Assembly: GCA_051251725.1 (NCBI GenBank)
Contig: JBPOFN010000019.1
Coordinates: 1-64,000 of the forward strand
Direction: 5' to 3'
Source of the DNA: JALZUE01 sp051251725
GTDB taxonomy: Bacteria > Pseudomonadota > Gammaproteobacteria > Enterobacterales > Alteromonadaceae
Length of the DNA: 64,000 bases
In this document: positions 1 to 9,192 of the stretch, piece by piece
Position numbering within the stretch: the stretch's first letter is position 1
Layout of the letters: the number at the start of each line of letters is the position of its first letter
The notes under the pieces: generated by a model
What the model was told of the DNA's origin: nothing
What the model saw: the letters and a program-made list of their open reading frames with translations, nothing else
Databases searched by the model: none
Program-made: the position numbers and the translations under genes

Positions 1-74
<74 letters not shown>

Positions 75-108
75 TTTTAAATGACTTCTTTGAAGTAATG
101 AACATTGT

Positions 109-183
109 TGGGGTATAGCCAAGCGGTAAGGCAGCGGGTTTTGATCCCGTCATTCAGAGGTTCAAATCCTCTTACCCCAGCCA
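109..183 (+). tRNA. tRNA-Gln (anticodon TTG), copy 1
   Basis: This is a 75-base cloverleaf with acceptor stem TGGGGTA/TACCCCA, anticodon loop TTTTGAT inside GGG/CCC pairs (anticodon TTG), T arm GAGGTTCAAATCCTC and encoded CCA. It is probably co-transcribed with the tRNA-Leu just upstream (34-base spacer). Confidence 0.95.
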
Positions 184-230
184 CTTCATTCTATTGAATT
201 GGTTCAATGTTTCATATCATCATACTCTAC

Positions 231-305
231 TGGGGTATAGCCAAGCGGTAAGGCAGCGGGTTTTGATCCCGTCATTCAGAGGTTCAAATCCTCTTACCCC
301 AGCCA
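231..305 (+). tRNA. tRNA-Gln (anticodon TTG), copy 2
   Basis: The sequence appears identical over its 75 bases to the copy at 109-183, separated by a 47-base AT-rich spacer. It is a tandem duplicate in the same transcription unit. A T-rich stretch follows (308-380) without a strong hairpin, so the terminator is unclear. Confidence 0.95.
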
Positions 306-502
306 ATTTCTTTCTTGTATACTTTATTTTCATCTCTAATTCTAACTTCTTCTCTAAATTTCTTTTTATTTCATTTTTTTCTTATCTATTTGAATTTACT
401 ACATAATTTAATTTACTATTAAGCATACTTTTATTGAATATTGCACATTATTCATTATTGGATGGTTAGCCCGATTCATCCGATATAATTTCAGGGCAAG
501 GA

Positions 503-1112
503 ATGAAAATGAACAGAAATTATTAACCTCTCTTTTACTTCTAGCTTCACCATCTGCTTTCGCTACTGATACTATCAAGTGGGATTTTCTATCTACGGCG
601 TACCAAAATGCTGACCGAGGAGAATTTGACTATGAAGGTTTTGAGCTATCTGGATCAAAACTTATTAACAAAGTTTTTTTTATTGAAGGTCAATATAGTA
701 GCATCAGCAATCATGAAAGCGTTGTTAGCCCTTTAGGTCAGGTCGATCTTGATATTGATTTAACCCAATTATCGCTAGGCTTCGGATATCGTCATGCACT
801 AACATCTAATACTGATATTTTCACCGTGCTGTCGTACGAAAAAATTGAAGATGAATATTCATTTAGTGATCATTACGATAATAGAACTAACGGCTCAAAC
901 GGTTATAGTTAAAAGCAGGTATTCGCTCTATGATAACGTCTGATGTTGAGTTAAGTGGAAGTATAAAACATATAGATGTAGATAGTGATACTGATATTAG
1001 GGTTAAGTTAGGTGTGACATACCACTGTACTGAGCAATTTTCTGTTGGTATCAGTTACGTAACATTAGATAATTTAGATAAACTAGCAATTAAAGCTTCT
1101 TATTACTTTTAA
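503..1112 (+). pseudogene. Frameshifted outer-membrane beta-barrel protein
   Basis: Three reading frames together make one small barrel protein of about 203 residues. ATG at 503 (or 509) opens MKMN and stops at once. A second frame, open from 517 to the stop at 910, gives a signal-peptide core ending in PSAFA and then alternating strands such as KWDFLSTAYQ. A third frame from 912 to 1112 ends in KASYYF, the aromatic C-terminus typical of outer-membrane barrels. Restoring one base near 515 (AAG for AG) and one near 910 (AGT-TTA-AAA) joins everything into one open frame with a normal signal peptide. Both breaks are single-base losses in A/T-rich runs, so a sequencing error is as possible as real decay. 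The short ORF at 930 is the tail of this gene, not a separate gene. Confidence 0.72.
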
Positions 1113-1129
1113 TCACTAAAGTAAAAGTT

Positions 1130-1145
1130 ATATTCAGCTGAATAT
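1130..1145. repeat. 16-bp perfect palindrome between convergent genes
   Basis: ATATTCAGCTGAATAT is a perfect palindrome with no loop. It sits in the 64-base gap between the end of the broken barrel gene and the end of ubiF on the other strand. No T-tract follows it closely, so it is not a standard terminator. Confidence 0.5.
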
Positions 1146-1176
1146 ATTCTAGTTAAAGTCCACCGGCTAAATAAGT

Positions 1177-2346
1177 TTAAATACCACACGCATAACTTAA
1201 TGCTTTAGCTTTTAACTGCGGTACTTTACCCGCGGTAAATATTGCTAAATTCCGCAGCCCTTTGGCAACTACCGACGAATGTGAAAAAGTATGATAAAGC
1301 ATATCCATCGCACTCATCATCAATAAGTTATCTGCGCGGCGAGCCTTTTCATAAGCTTGTAGTGTTTCAATTGCGGCAAAGCTTCTTCCTTCGCCCATTG
1401 CCGTTGCCATGGCTATTTGTAGCGCTTTAACATCTTTAAAACCTAAATTAACGCCCTGTCCCGCTAACGGGTTAATGCTATGCGCCGCATCACCTAATAA
1501 CACCACTTTATTTTTAGCATACTGATTTGCATGACGCCGAGTTAAAGCAAACGAAGCTTTATTTACTACCTTGATATTGCCTAAGCGATCAGGGAAATTC
1601 TTTACTACTTCATCGGTTAACTGTTCATTTGATAAGGCTGATAAACGCTGAATTTCTTTTGCTTGATGATACCAAACCAAAGACGCGTTATTACCGCCTA
1701 ATGGCAACATGGCAACCGGGCCTGTTTCAAAAAACTGCTGCCAAGTAATATCTTGCTGTGGTAAGTCTGTTGTTACGTTAATTAACATTGCTGACTGTTG
1801 ATAGTCCCAACCGGTAATGCCAATACCCGCTAATGATCGGATCTGTGAATTAGCGCCATCAGCGGCAATAATTAATTTACCTTTGATAACCTGTTCATTA
1901 AGACTAACTTCAACGCCCGTTTCGGTTTCTTGATATGACATTACTTGCTCAGGACAAAATAGCGTGATGGCACTGTTTTGCTCTATTTGTTGCCAGGCCG
2001 CTAATTGCAATAAACGGTTTTCAACAATATGGCCTAAATGTGGCTGCTTGATCTCGTCGGCATTAAATTCAGTATATGCGCCAGGATGTTCCCACACCCC
2101 TAACCTTTTATAAGGACAAGTTCGCCATTGGTTAATTTGCGGCCAAACATTAATTTGATCGAGTAATTTTTCAGACGAGAGCGAAATAGCAGAAACCCGT
2201 AAGTCGTAAGCTTGCTCTGGCGAGAAAGCCCTAGGCTTATTTTTATCGATAAGCGCTACGGTTAAACCTAAATCAGCTAATACTAATGCCGTGGTAGCAC
2301 CAACCATACCTGCGCCAACTACAATACAATCAAATTTATCTATCAT
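1177..2346 (-). CDS. ubiF: Ubiquinone biosynthesis FAD-dependent hydroxylase (UbiF type)
   Basis: This is a flavoprotein monooxygenase of the UbiH/UbiF/VisC family acting on the ubiquinone ring; in E. coli, UbiF hydroxylates 2-octaprenyl-3-methyl-6-methoxy-1,4-benzoquinol. The 389-residue protein has the N-terminal Rossmann motif GAGMVG (residues 11-16), the ADG motif near residue 160 and the FAD-binding GDAAHSINPLAGQG motif near residue 290. Family length is about 390. The ATG at 2346 is preferred to the GTG one codon upstream. UbiF is chosen over UbiH because the gene lies divergent from miaB and beside tRNA-Leu/Gln genes, as in E. coli. It is likely a membrane-associated cytoplasmic enzyme. 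Confidence 0.85.
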   Translation of the reverse strand: MIDKFDCIVVGAGMVGATTALVLADLGLTVALIDKNKPRAFSPEQAYDLRVSAISLSSEKLLDQINVWPQINQWRTCPYKRLGVWEHPGAYTEFNADEIKQPHLGHIVENRLLQLAAWQQIEQNSAITLFCPEQVMSYQETETGVEVSLNEQVIKGKLIIAADGANSQIRSLAGIGITGWDYQQSAMLINVTTDLPQQDITWQQFFETGPVAMLPLGGNNASLVWYHQAKEIQRLSALSNEQLTDEVVKNFPDRLGNIKVVNKASFALTRRHANQYAKNKVVLLGDAAHSINPLAGQGVNLGFKDVKALQIAMATAMGEGRSFAAIETLQAYEKARRADNLLMMSAMDMLYHTFSHSSVVAKGLRNLAIFTAGKVPQLKAKALSYACGI

Positions 2347-2649
2347 CACGGTTTCAATAAAATGTTATTCAAAACAATATCTAGCAATGATAACACGGCC
2401 AGTTTTAAAGTCGGCAGCTTCACAATAAAAATATCCGCCATCAATCGCTAAGCCAACCAAGCAGCGAGACATAAAGCCGTTTCTCAATTTCAATTTGCAC
2501 GAAAGCTAATCAACCCCCTAGCACATTGCCCCGATAAGGAGTAAAATACGCGTCCTTTATTTAGTTGCTGAGTTTGTCCTGCTGTTTATGTAAATAGGTA
2601 GTAACCGCAAACTCTGTGAAAATTTCGTCAATTGTTAGGCACCAAACGA
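2347..2649. other. Divergent promoter region between ubiF and miaB
   Basis: About 300 non-coding bases separate the two starts. I see no convincing ORF, hairpin or strong -35/-10 pair. Promoters for both genes must lie here or just inside. Confidence 0.6.
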
Positions 2650-4092
2650 ATGAGCAAAAAGCTGTATATTAAAACTTGGGGCTGCCAAATGAACGAGTAT
2701 GACTCGCAAAAAATGGCAGAACTTCTTGATTCAACACATGGTTATGAATTAGCGGATGAAGCAGAAGATGCTGACGTTATTTTATTAAACACCTGTTCCA
2801 TTCGTGAAAAAGCACAAGAAAAAGTGTTCCATCAACTTGGTCGTTGGAAGAACCTTAAAAAAGACAAACCAGGGCTATTAATTGGCGTTGGTGGTTGTGT
2901 CGCCTCACAAGAAGGTGATGCTATTCGCCAACGCGCACCTTTTGTTGATATGGTTTTTGGTCCGCAAACATTGCACCGCTTACCTGAAATGATCAAACAA
3001 GTAACAGGTACGTCCAAGTCTGTTGTTGATGTTAGTTTTCCTGAAATTGAAAAGTTTGACAATTTACCAGAGCCTAAAGCTGATGGCGCAACTGCTTTTG
3101 TTTCAGTCATGGAAGGCTGTAGTAAATACTGTACTTTCTGTGTGGTTCCTTATACTCGTGGTGAAGAAGTTAGTCGTCCATTAGATGACGTATTATACGA
3201 AATTGCGCAATTAGCAGCACAAGGTGTGCGTGAAGTTAATTTGTTAGGCCAAAACGTTAATGGTTATCGTGGTGAGTCTTATGACGGTAGTGTTTGTCGT
3301 TTTTCAGAGCTCTTACGTTTAATTGCCACCATTGATGGTATTGACCGTATTCGTTATACCACTTCACATCCAATTGAGTTTACTGACGATATTATCGAAG
3401 TATACAAAGATGTGCCTGAGCTAGTAAATCACCTACATTTACCAGTACAAAGTGGTTCTGACCGAATTTTAGTACAAATGAAGCGTGGCCATACGGCACT
3501 AGAATATAAATCACAAATTCGTAAATTAAAAAAAGTACGTCCTGATTTATGTATGTCTTCAGACTTTATTATTGGTTTCCCAGGTGAAACCGCAGATGAT
3601 TTTGAAGCGACAATGAAATTAATCAAAGATGTAGATTTCGATTTAAGCTTTAGCTTTATCTACAGTGCTCGCCCTGGTACACCAGCGGCTGATTTACCTG
3701 ATGATGTCACAGAAGCGACGAAAAAACAGCGCTTACAAGTATTACAAGACACCATCAGCCATCAAGCTTTGCGTATTGCCCGTCAAATGTTAGACACTGA
3801 GCAACGCATTTTAGTTGAAGGCCCGTCGAAGAAGAATCCGATGGAATTACGTGGGCGTACTGAAAACAACCGTATCGTAAACTTTGAAGCGCCACATCAT
3901 GTGATTGGCCAATTTGTTGATGTTAAAATCACGGATGTTTATTCTAATTCTTTACGTGGTGAATTAGTCCGTGAAGAAAAAGACATGGGCTTACGAATTG
4001 CGCATTCACCCGCTGATATATTAGCGAATAATCATCATAATGCTCCAGTTGCTGGCGCTGATGACTTAGGCGTTAATAGCTTTACACCTTAA
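2650..4092 (+). CDS. miaB: tRNA-2-methylthio-N6-dimethylallyladenosine synthase
   Basis: MiaB is a radical-SAM methylthiotransferase that adds the 2-methylthio group to i6A at position 37 of tRNAs reading UNN codons. The order is an N-terminal UPF0004 domain with conserved cysteines (KTWGCQMNEYDS at residue 9 on), a radical-SAM core with the C157-x3-C161-x2-C164 motif, and a C-terminal TRAM domain (residues about 375-440). The spacing of the SAM cysteines equals that of the E. coli enzyme. I start at ATG 2650 (480 residues); the frame also has a TTG at 2632. The C-terminal 30 residues beyond the TRAM domain are a variable tail. It is first in the run miaB-ybeZ-ybeY-ybeX-lnt. Confidence 0.96.
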   Translation: MSKKLYIKTWGCQMNEYDSQKMAELLDSTHGYELADEAEDADVILLNTCSIREKAQEKVFHQLGRWKNLKKDKPGLLIGVGGCVASQEGDAIRQRAPFVDMVFGPQTLHRLPEMIKQVTGTSKSVVDVSFPEIEKFDNLPEPKADGATAFVSVMEGCSKYCTFCVVPYTRGEEVSRPLDDVLYEIAQLAAQGVREVNLLGQNVNGYRGESYDGSVCRFSELLRLIATIDGIDRIRYTTSHPIEFTDDIIEVYKDVPELVNHLHLPVQSGSDRILVQMKRGHTALEYKSQIRKLKKVRPDLCMSSDFIIGFPGETADDFEATMKLIKDVDFDLSFSFIYSARPGTPAADLPDDVTEATKKQRLQVLQDTISHQALRIARQMLDTEQRILVEGPSKKNPMELRGRTENNRIVNFEAPHHVIGQFVDVKITDVYSNSLRGELVREEKDMGLRIAHSPADILANNHHNAPVAGADDLGVNSFTP

Positions 4093-4128
4093 TTTTTAAA
4101 CCGTTTACTTGCGATTGAGATCATATTT

Positions 4129-5196
4129 TTGACTGACAATATTATTAAAGAATTGACCATAGAGCCTATCGATAATCAACGAATAGCAAACTTATGTGGT
4201 CCGATGAATGACAACATTCAAACAATAGAACGACGTTTGGGCGTTGAAATTAGTGTTCGTCATAACGAATTTCGTATCACTGGCCAACCAAAAAATTGTG
4301 AAATTGTTGGTCAATTACTAAAAGATTTATATATTGAAACAGCAACAGTTAAAGGCGAAGTAAAAGATATTTCGCCTGAAGTTATCCATTTAGCTATTTT
4401 AGAAACCGATCTACTAGAGCAAGCGCCGACCGCGCATGACGCTGACTTTGAAAAAATGGTTTCAATTAAAACCAAACGCGGCATTATTAAGCCTCGTAAT
4501 CCTAATCAATCTGCCTATGTGCAAAATGTAGTTACAAACGATATTAGCTTTGGCGTTGGTCCTGCCGGCACCGGTAAAACCTATTTAGCGGTCGCCTGTG
4601 CTGTTGATGCCCTTGAGCGCCAAGAAGTTAGACGTATTTTATTAACTCGCCCTGCTGTTGAAGCAGGTGAAAAACTCGGTTTTTTACCTGGCGATTTATC
4701 ACAGAAGGTCGACCCCTATTTACGTCCACTTTATGATGCTTTATTTGAAATGTTAGGGTTTGAGAAAGTTGAAAAACTTATTGAACGCAGCGTTATCGAA
4801 ATAGCTCCTCTTGCTTATATGCGTGGCCGGACGTTAAATGACTCTTTTATTATTTTAGATGAAAGTCAAAATACTACCGCCGAGCAAATGAAAATGTTCT
4901 TAACCCGTATTGGTTTTAACTCAAGAGCGGTGATCACCGGTGATATTACTCAGGTTGATTTACCACGTGGCGTTAGATCAGGTTTAAGACACGCCATTGA
5001 AGTATTGACTGATATTCCAGGCATTAGCTTTAATTTCTTCCAATCAAAAGATGTGGTTCGTCACCCTGTTGTTGGCCGTATTGTTGATGCTTACGAGAAG
5101 TTTGAGCAACAAGAGTTAAAAGTAAAAGAGGCCAAAAAAGAACAAATCAAGCAAGAAAAAATTGCCCAAGAACAATTAGCCAAGGCTAATTCATAA
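4129..5196 (+). CDS. ybeZ: PhoH-like ATPase (YbeZ)
   Basis: This is a PhoH-family P-loop NTPase, a partner of the YbeY endoribonuclease and linked to ribosomal RNA handling. Visible are a KH-like N-terminal region, Walker A GPAGTGKT near residue 144 and Walker B IILDESQN near residue 240. The C-terminal 30 residues are Lys/Glu/Gln-rich and probably helical. The start appears to be TTG at 4129, because no ATG occurs in frame until 4203 and the TTG start keeps the conserved N-terminus (355 residues). Its stop overlaps the ybeY start as TAATG, so the two are likely translationally coupled. Confidence 0.92.
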   Translation: MTDNIIKELTIEPIDNQRIANLCGPMNDNIQTIERRLGVEISVRHNEFRITGQPKNCEIVGQLLKDLYIETATVKGEVKDISPEVIHLAILETDLLEQAPTAHDADFEKMVSIKTKRGIIKPRNPNQSAYVQNVVTNDISFGVGPAGTGKTYLAVACAVDALERQEVRRILLTRPAVEAGEKLGFLPGDLSQKVDPYLRPLYDALFEMLGFEKVEKLIERSVIEIAPLAYMRGRTLNDSFIILDESQNTTAEQMKMFLTRIGFNSRAVITGDITQVDLPRGVRSGLRHAIEVLTDIPGISFNFFQSKDVVRHPVVGRIVDAYEKFEQQELKVKEAKKEQIKQEKIAQEQLAKANS

Positions 5197-5654
5197 TGAC
5201 AATCACGCTTGATTTGCAACTTGCTTATCAAACCGAGCAGCTACCGACATTTGAAGATTTCCAGTTATGGGTAGATACTGCGTTATTGTCTTATAACAAA
5301 CCGTTTGAACTTACGGTGCGCGTGGTAGATAACGCAGAAAGCCAAAGCTTAAATCTTCAGTATCGTGCGAAAGACAAACCCACTAATGTCTTATCATTTC
5401 CATTTGAAGTTCCTGACGGGATTGAGCTCGACTTACTCGGCGATCTGATTATCGCCGCCGATGTCGTAGCAAAAGAAGCCATTGAACAAGATAAAACCTT
5501 AAAAGCCCATTGGGCTCATATGGTTATACATGGATGCTTGCATTTATTAGGATTTGATCATATAAGTGATGACGAAGCTAATGAAATGGAAGCCATTGAA
5601 ATCGATTTATTAGCTGGCTTAGGGTTTAAAAATCCTTATACTGCAACCATATAA
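5196..5654 (+). CDS. ybeY: Endoribonuclease YbeY (rRNA maturation factor)
   Basis: YbeY is a zinc-dependent endoribonuclease needed for 16S rRNA 3' maturation and 70S quality control. The protein has 152 residues, about the family length, and carries the zinc signature HGCLHLLGFDH starting near residue 112. Upstream is the typical TNVLSFPFE stretch. The start codon shares an A with the ybeZ stop. Confidence 0.96.
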   Translation: MTITLDLQLAYQTEQLPTFEDFQLWVDTALLSYNKPFELTVRVVDNAESQSLNLQYRAKDKPTNVLSFPFEVPDGIELDLLGDLIIAADVVAKEAIEQDKTLKAHWAHMVIHGCLHLLGFDHISDDEANEMEAIEIDLLAGLGFKNPYTATI

Positions 5655-5689
5655 TAAATTATTGAAATAATAGGAAAATTAAAGGCGCT

Positions 5690-6568
5690 ATGAGCGACGA
5701 CAACCCCCATTCTAGTAACGGTTCTTCAAACAAGTCATTTTTGAATAAAGTCATTCAACTATTTACTGGAGAGCCGAAAAACAAAGAAGAATTGGCAGAC
5801 GTATTAAACGATGCCCAAGATCGAGAATTAATCAATCCTGAAACCAAATTAATGATCGACGGTGTATTAGAAGTATCTGATATGCGTGTTCGAGAAATTA
5901 TGATCCCCCGCTCGCAAATGGTGACATTAGATATCACCATGACAATCGAAGAGTTTTTACCCGCAATTTTAGATTCTGCACATTCACGATTTCCAGTGGT
6001 GAATGAAGATATTGATCATATTGAAGGTATTTTACTGGCCAAAGATTTATTAGCTTACGCTTTTAAAGAAGATAAAAACGAATTTTGCTTAGCTGATATT
6101 ATTCGTCCCGCGATTATCGTGCCTGAAAGTAAAAAAGTAGAGCCGCTATTAAAAGAGTTTCAATCACAGCGCTATCATATGGCAATTGTGGTCGATGAAT
6201 ATGGTGGCGTATCAGGCTTAGTAACGATAGAAGATATTTTAGAACTCATTGTTGGTGAAATCGAAGATGAAACCGATGATGAAATTGAAGAAGATATCAA
6301 ACATTTAGCCAGCAATGTTTATATTGTTCGTGCATTAACTGAACTTGATAACTTTAACGAATACTTCAATAGTAGTTACGATAAACTTGAAGCTGATACC
6401 ATTGGTGGCATAGTGTTACGTCAATTTGGCCATATGCCGAAAAAAGACGAAACCGCGTCCATTGGTGATTTTGAATTTAAAGTCACATCGGCTGATCGTA
6501 GACGCATTCAAACGATTCAAATAACGGTTCCAAAAGAACATGTCGTGCCAGGTAAAAAGAACGACTAA
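5690..6568 (+). CDS. ybeX: CorC/YbeX CBS-domain protein
   Basis: This is a CorC/HlyC-family cytoplasmic protein historically tied to magnesium/cobalt efflux and, through its operon, to ribosome metabolism. The 292 residues hold two CBS domains (about 70-190, with VREIMIPRSQM and the VVDEYGGVSGLVTIEDILE stretch) and a C-terminal CorC/HlyC domain (about 205-285). No membrane segment is present. It lies 35 bases after ybeY and 4 bases before the chosen lnt start. Confidence 0.93.
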   Translation: MSDDNPHSSNGSSNKSFLNKVIQLFTGEPKNKEELADVLNDAQDRELINPETKLMIDGVLEVSDMRVREIMIPRSQMVTLDITMTIEEFLPAILDSAHSRFPVVNEDIDHIEGILLAKDLLAYAFKEDKNEFCLADIIRPAIIVPESKKVEPLLKEFQSQRYHMAIVVDEYGGVSGLVTIEDILELIVGEIEDETDDEIEEDIKHLASNVYIVRALTELDNFNEYFNSSYDKLEADTIGGIVLRQFGHMPKKDETASIGDFEFKVTSADRRRIQTIQITVPKEHVVPGKKND

Positions 6569-6572
6569 CACC

Positions 6573-8153
6573 ATGTTTAAAAAGTTAGCGGGCAATATAT
6601 TTGCCTTTATTAACAATAAAACTAATGGGCTCAGCTTTCTTGCTGGGCTCAGTTTAGTTTTAGCTTACGCCCCTTATGGTTTATGGTGGCTGCCCTTTAT
6701 TGCGCTGCCCGCTTGGTTATATTTAACCGATACCGCAAGCAACCTCAAAAAAACACAAAGCACCTATGCCTTTGCGCTTGGCTGGTTTACCGCGGGGATC
6801 AGTTGGGTCCATGTAAGCATTGCTGATTTTGGCGGCTTACCGATTGTATTCTCGCTACTACTGATGTTTCTGCTGTGTATGTATTTAGCGATTTATCCGG
6901 CTTTAGCGGTATGGTTAACAAACAAACTGCCACATTATTTAAAAGCCAAACAAGCGCCAGCACCCGCGTTTAATTTATGGCTGTTACCCAGCTTTTGGTT
7001 ATTAACCGAATATCTACGTGCTGTGGTGATGACTGGCTTTCCTTGGTTGTCACTTGGTTATACTCAAATTGACAGTCCACTAAGCGCTTTAGCCCCTGTC
7101 ATCGGCGAAATAGGATTAAGTTTTGTCTTAATGCTCACCTCTGTCGCTCTGGTTAAACTAGTACAAAGAAAAAACCTCGTTATAGCGTCATTAACTCTCA
7201 TTATCATTGGCTTAAGTGTTGTAGCTTCGTCTTTTCAAAGCTGGGTCACGGTAAGTGATAAAACTATCAAAACCGCTCTAATACAAGGCAATATCGCGCA
7301 AGAATTAAAGTGGTTACCTGAAAAAGAATGGCCAACCTTAGAGCGTTATTTTCAATTAACTGAGCAGCAAGAAAATATTGATTTATATGTTTGGCCTGAA
7401 TCAGCAATCCCTGCTTTAGAGCCTAATGTACAAGATTATTTAGCGGTTGTTGATGAAGCCTTACATAAAAAAAATGCTGCGCTGATCACAGGTATTATTA
7501 ATTATAATTTTGAAGCGAGAAGTTTTTTTAATAACCTGATCACCCTAGGTAATAAAAATGCTGATGCTGAAAAAGGCAGTTATCGTTATGGCCATAGCAA
7601 CAGATACAGTAAACATCACTTATTGCCGATCGGAGAATTTGTCCCCTTTGGTGATTTGTTAAGACCTTTAGCGCCGTTATTTAATTTACCGATGTCGTCA
7701 TTTTCACGCGGCGATATTCAACAACAAAATTTAATTGCGAAAGACCTTCATATATTACCGTTAATTTGTTTTGAAATTGCTTTTGCTGATCAGCTAGCGA
7801 CTAATTTAACAGAGCAAACCCAACTCCTGTTAACCGTAAGTAATGATGCTTGGTTTGCCGATTCACATGGCCCGCATCAACATATGGAAATAGCCCGAAT
7901 GCGCGCATTAGAGTTTGCTCGGCCTTTGCTTCGCTCTACCAATACCGGGATCACGGCGGCGGTTGATCATCGCGGACAATTTATTAATAAATTACCGCAA
8001 TTTGAAGAAGCGGTTTTAGTTTCCGATATCCAATTAGTCGAAGGTAAAACGCCGTATTTTCGCTATGGTAATACCAGTATTTATCTACTGGCGCTAATCT
8101 GCTTAATACTGGCTTTAATATCAACTAGAACAACGCACCAAGAAAGCCGCTAG
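6573..8153 (+). CDS. lnt: Apolipoprotein N-acyltransferase
   Basis: Lnt is an inner-membrane enzyme that adds the third acyl chain to lipoproteins before Lol sorting. The 526-residue protein has several N-terminal membrane segments (up to about residue 225) followed by a nitrilase-like periplasmic domain. The three catalytic neighbourhoods are visible: Glu in WPESAIP, a Lys in the strand before LLPIGEFVPFGD, and Cys in LPLICFEIAF. I start at ATG 6573, 5 bases after the ybeX stop; an earlier in-frame start at 6540 would lie inside ybeX. Its TAG stop overlaps the stop of rlmF on the other strand. Confidence 0.95.
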   Translation: MFKKLAGNIFAFINNKTNGLSFLAGLSLVLAYAPYGLWWLPFIALPAWLYLTDTASNLKKTQSTYAFALGWFTAGISWVHVSIADFGGLPIVFSLLLMFLLCMYLAIYPALAVWLTNKLPHYLKAKQAPAPAFNLWLLPSFWLLTEYLRAVVMTGFPWLSLGYTQIDSPLSALAPVIGEIGLSFVLMLTSVALVKLVQRKNLVIASLTLIIIGLSVVASSFQSWVTVSDKTIKTALIQGNIAQELKWLPEKEWPTLERYFQLTEQQENIDLYVWPESAIPALEPNVQDYLAVVDEALHKKNAALITGIINYNFEARSFFNNLITLGNKNADAEKGSYRYGHSNRYSKHHLLPIGEFVPFGDLLRPLAPLFNLPMSSFSRGDIQQQNLIAKDLHILPLICFEIAFADQLATNLTEQTQLLLTVSNDAWFADSHGPHQHMEIARMRALEFARPLLRSTNTGITAAVDHRGQFINKLPQFEEAVLVSDIQLVEGKTPYFRYGNTSIYLLALICLILALISTRTTHQESR

Positions 8154-9169
8154 CGCTTAGTAACTAATTGTTGCTGACACCACAAGCGCTGCTCTGGCTC
8201 AGTCATAAAACTCCAGGCAACAAAACGAGAAATTTTGTTGCCTTGAGCCATCTTTATCACTTTAAACTGTGTTACTTGTTGTTTTTTAGCTGATAACTTG
8301 ATCGCACTTAAATTATCTTTTTTCGACACTAATGAAGTAAACCACAACACTTGTTTTGCATAAAAACGGCTTTCTTTGAGCATATTGCGAATAAATTTAA
8401 CTTCCCCGCCCGCACACCATAATTCAGCATTTTGACCACCAAAGTTTAAAGCACTGGATTTGTTTGGCTTAGTTTTATTATTGTCTTGTTCAAGTTGCCC
8501 TGCGGTATTTTTCTCAAACTTACTTTGTTCAGAGCGGCCTTTATTCGCTTTAGCTAAATTTTTCCACTTGCGCTCACTCCCCTGATTTGCGTCAGCAGCA
8601 GAGCGATGAAATGGTGGATTACATAAGGTAAAAGTATAATATTCATCGGCTTGAATAATGCTCTGAAAAATCGAGTTTTCATCCGCTTGCCAACGCAGCG
8701 AGATCTGCGCCGATAAATCGTTTGCATCAATAATTAGCTGGCTATTATTCAATGATTTTTTATCGATATCACAGCCGACAAACCGCCAATCAAATTCTTT
8801 AACCCCTAATAATGGGTAAATACAACTTGCGCCAGTGCCAATATCAAGTGCGTTAATGTTACTTAAGCTGCCTAAACTTTTAGCCGGAGATAATAAATCA
8901 TTCAAATAATGTAAATAATCTAACCGGCCAGGCACTGCAGGACAAAGATTTTGACTGGGTATTTGCCAGTACTGCAAATGATACGCAGTCATTAACAACG
9001 CTTTATTCAGTGCAATTACTGCCAAAGGATTGGCGAATTCTAATGACACTTCACCGAGCTTGGTTTTGATTAAATGATTTTTTAAAGCGGGCAGCGCTTG
9101 CTGCAACAGCTTGAAGTCATATTTTCGATTAAAACGATTTTTGGGGTGCAAGCTACTTTTAATTGACAT
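8150..9169 (-). CDS. rlmF: 23S rRNA (adenine-1618-N6)-methyltransferase
   Basis: RlmF methylates A1618 of 23S rRNA with S-adenosylmethionine. The 339-residue protein has the family N-terminus (HPKNRFNRKYDF), a SAM-binding motif around NALDIGTGASCIYPLLG (about residue 110) and the adenine-N6 catalytic motif NPPF followed by HRSAADAN. A Lys/Asn/Gln-rich stretch of about 30 residues after the NPPF motif makes it longer than the E. coli enzyme (about 308). It converges on lnt with a 4-base overlap. Confidence 0.93.
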   Translation of the reverse strand: MSIKSSLHPKNRFNRKYDFKLLQQALPALKNHLIKTKLGEVSLEFANPLAVIALNKALLMTAYHLQYWQIPSQNLCPAVPGRLDYLHYLNDLLSPAKSLGSLSNINALDIGTGASCIYPLLGVKEFDWRFVGCDIDKKSLNNSQLIIDANDLSAQISLRWQADENSIFQSIIQADEYYTFTLCNPPFHRSAADANQGSERKWKNLAKANKGRSEQSKFEKNTAGQLEQDNNKTKPNKSSALNFGGQNAELWCAGGEVKFIRNMLKESRFYAKQVLWFTSLVSKKDNLSAIKLSAKKQQVTQFKVIKMAQGNKISRFVAWSFMTEPEQRLWCQQQLVTKR

Positions 9170-9192
9170 AAATAGAATTAAGCTCGAATGAC

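Noticed and set aside
194..406. A 70-residue ORF over the second tRNA-Gln
   Set aside because: It overlaps the tRNA and has low-complexity Phe/Ser content from a T-rich spacer.
930..1112. A separate 60-residue protein
   Set aside because: It is the C-terminal part of the frameshifted barrel gene; its sequence continues the strands of the preceding frame and ends in the barrel tail.
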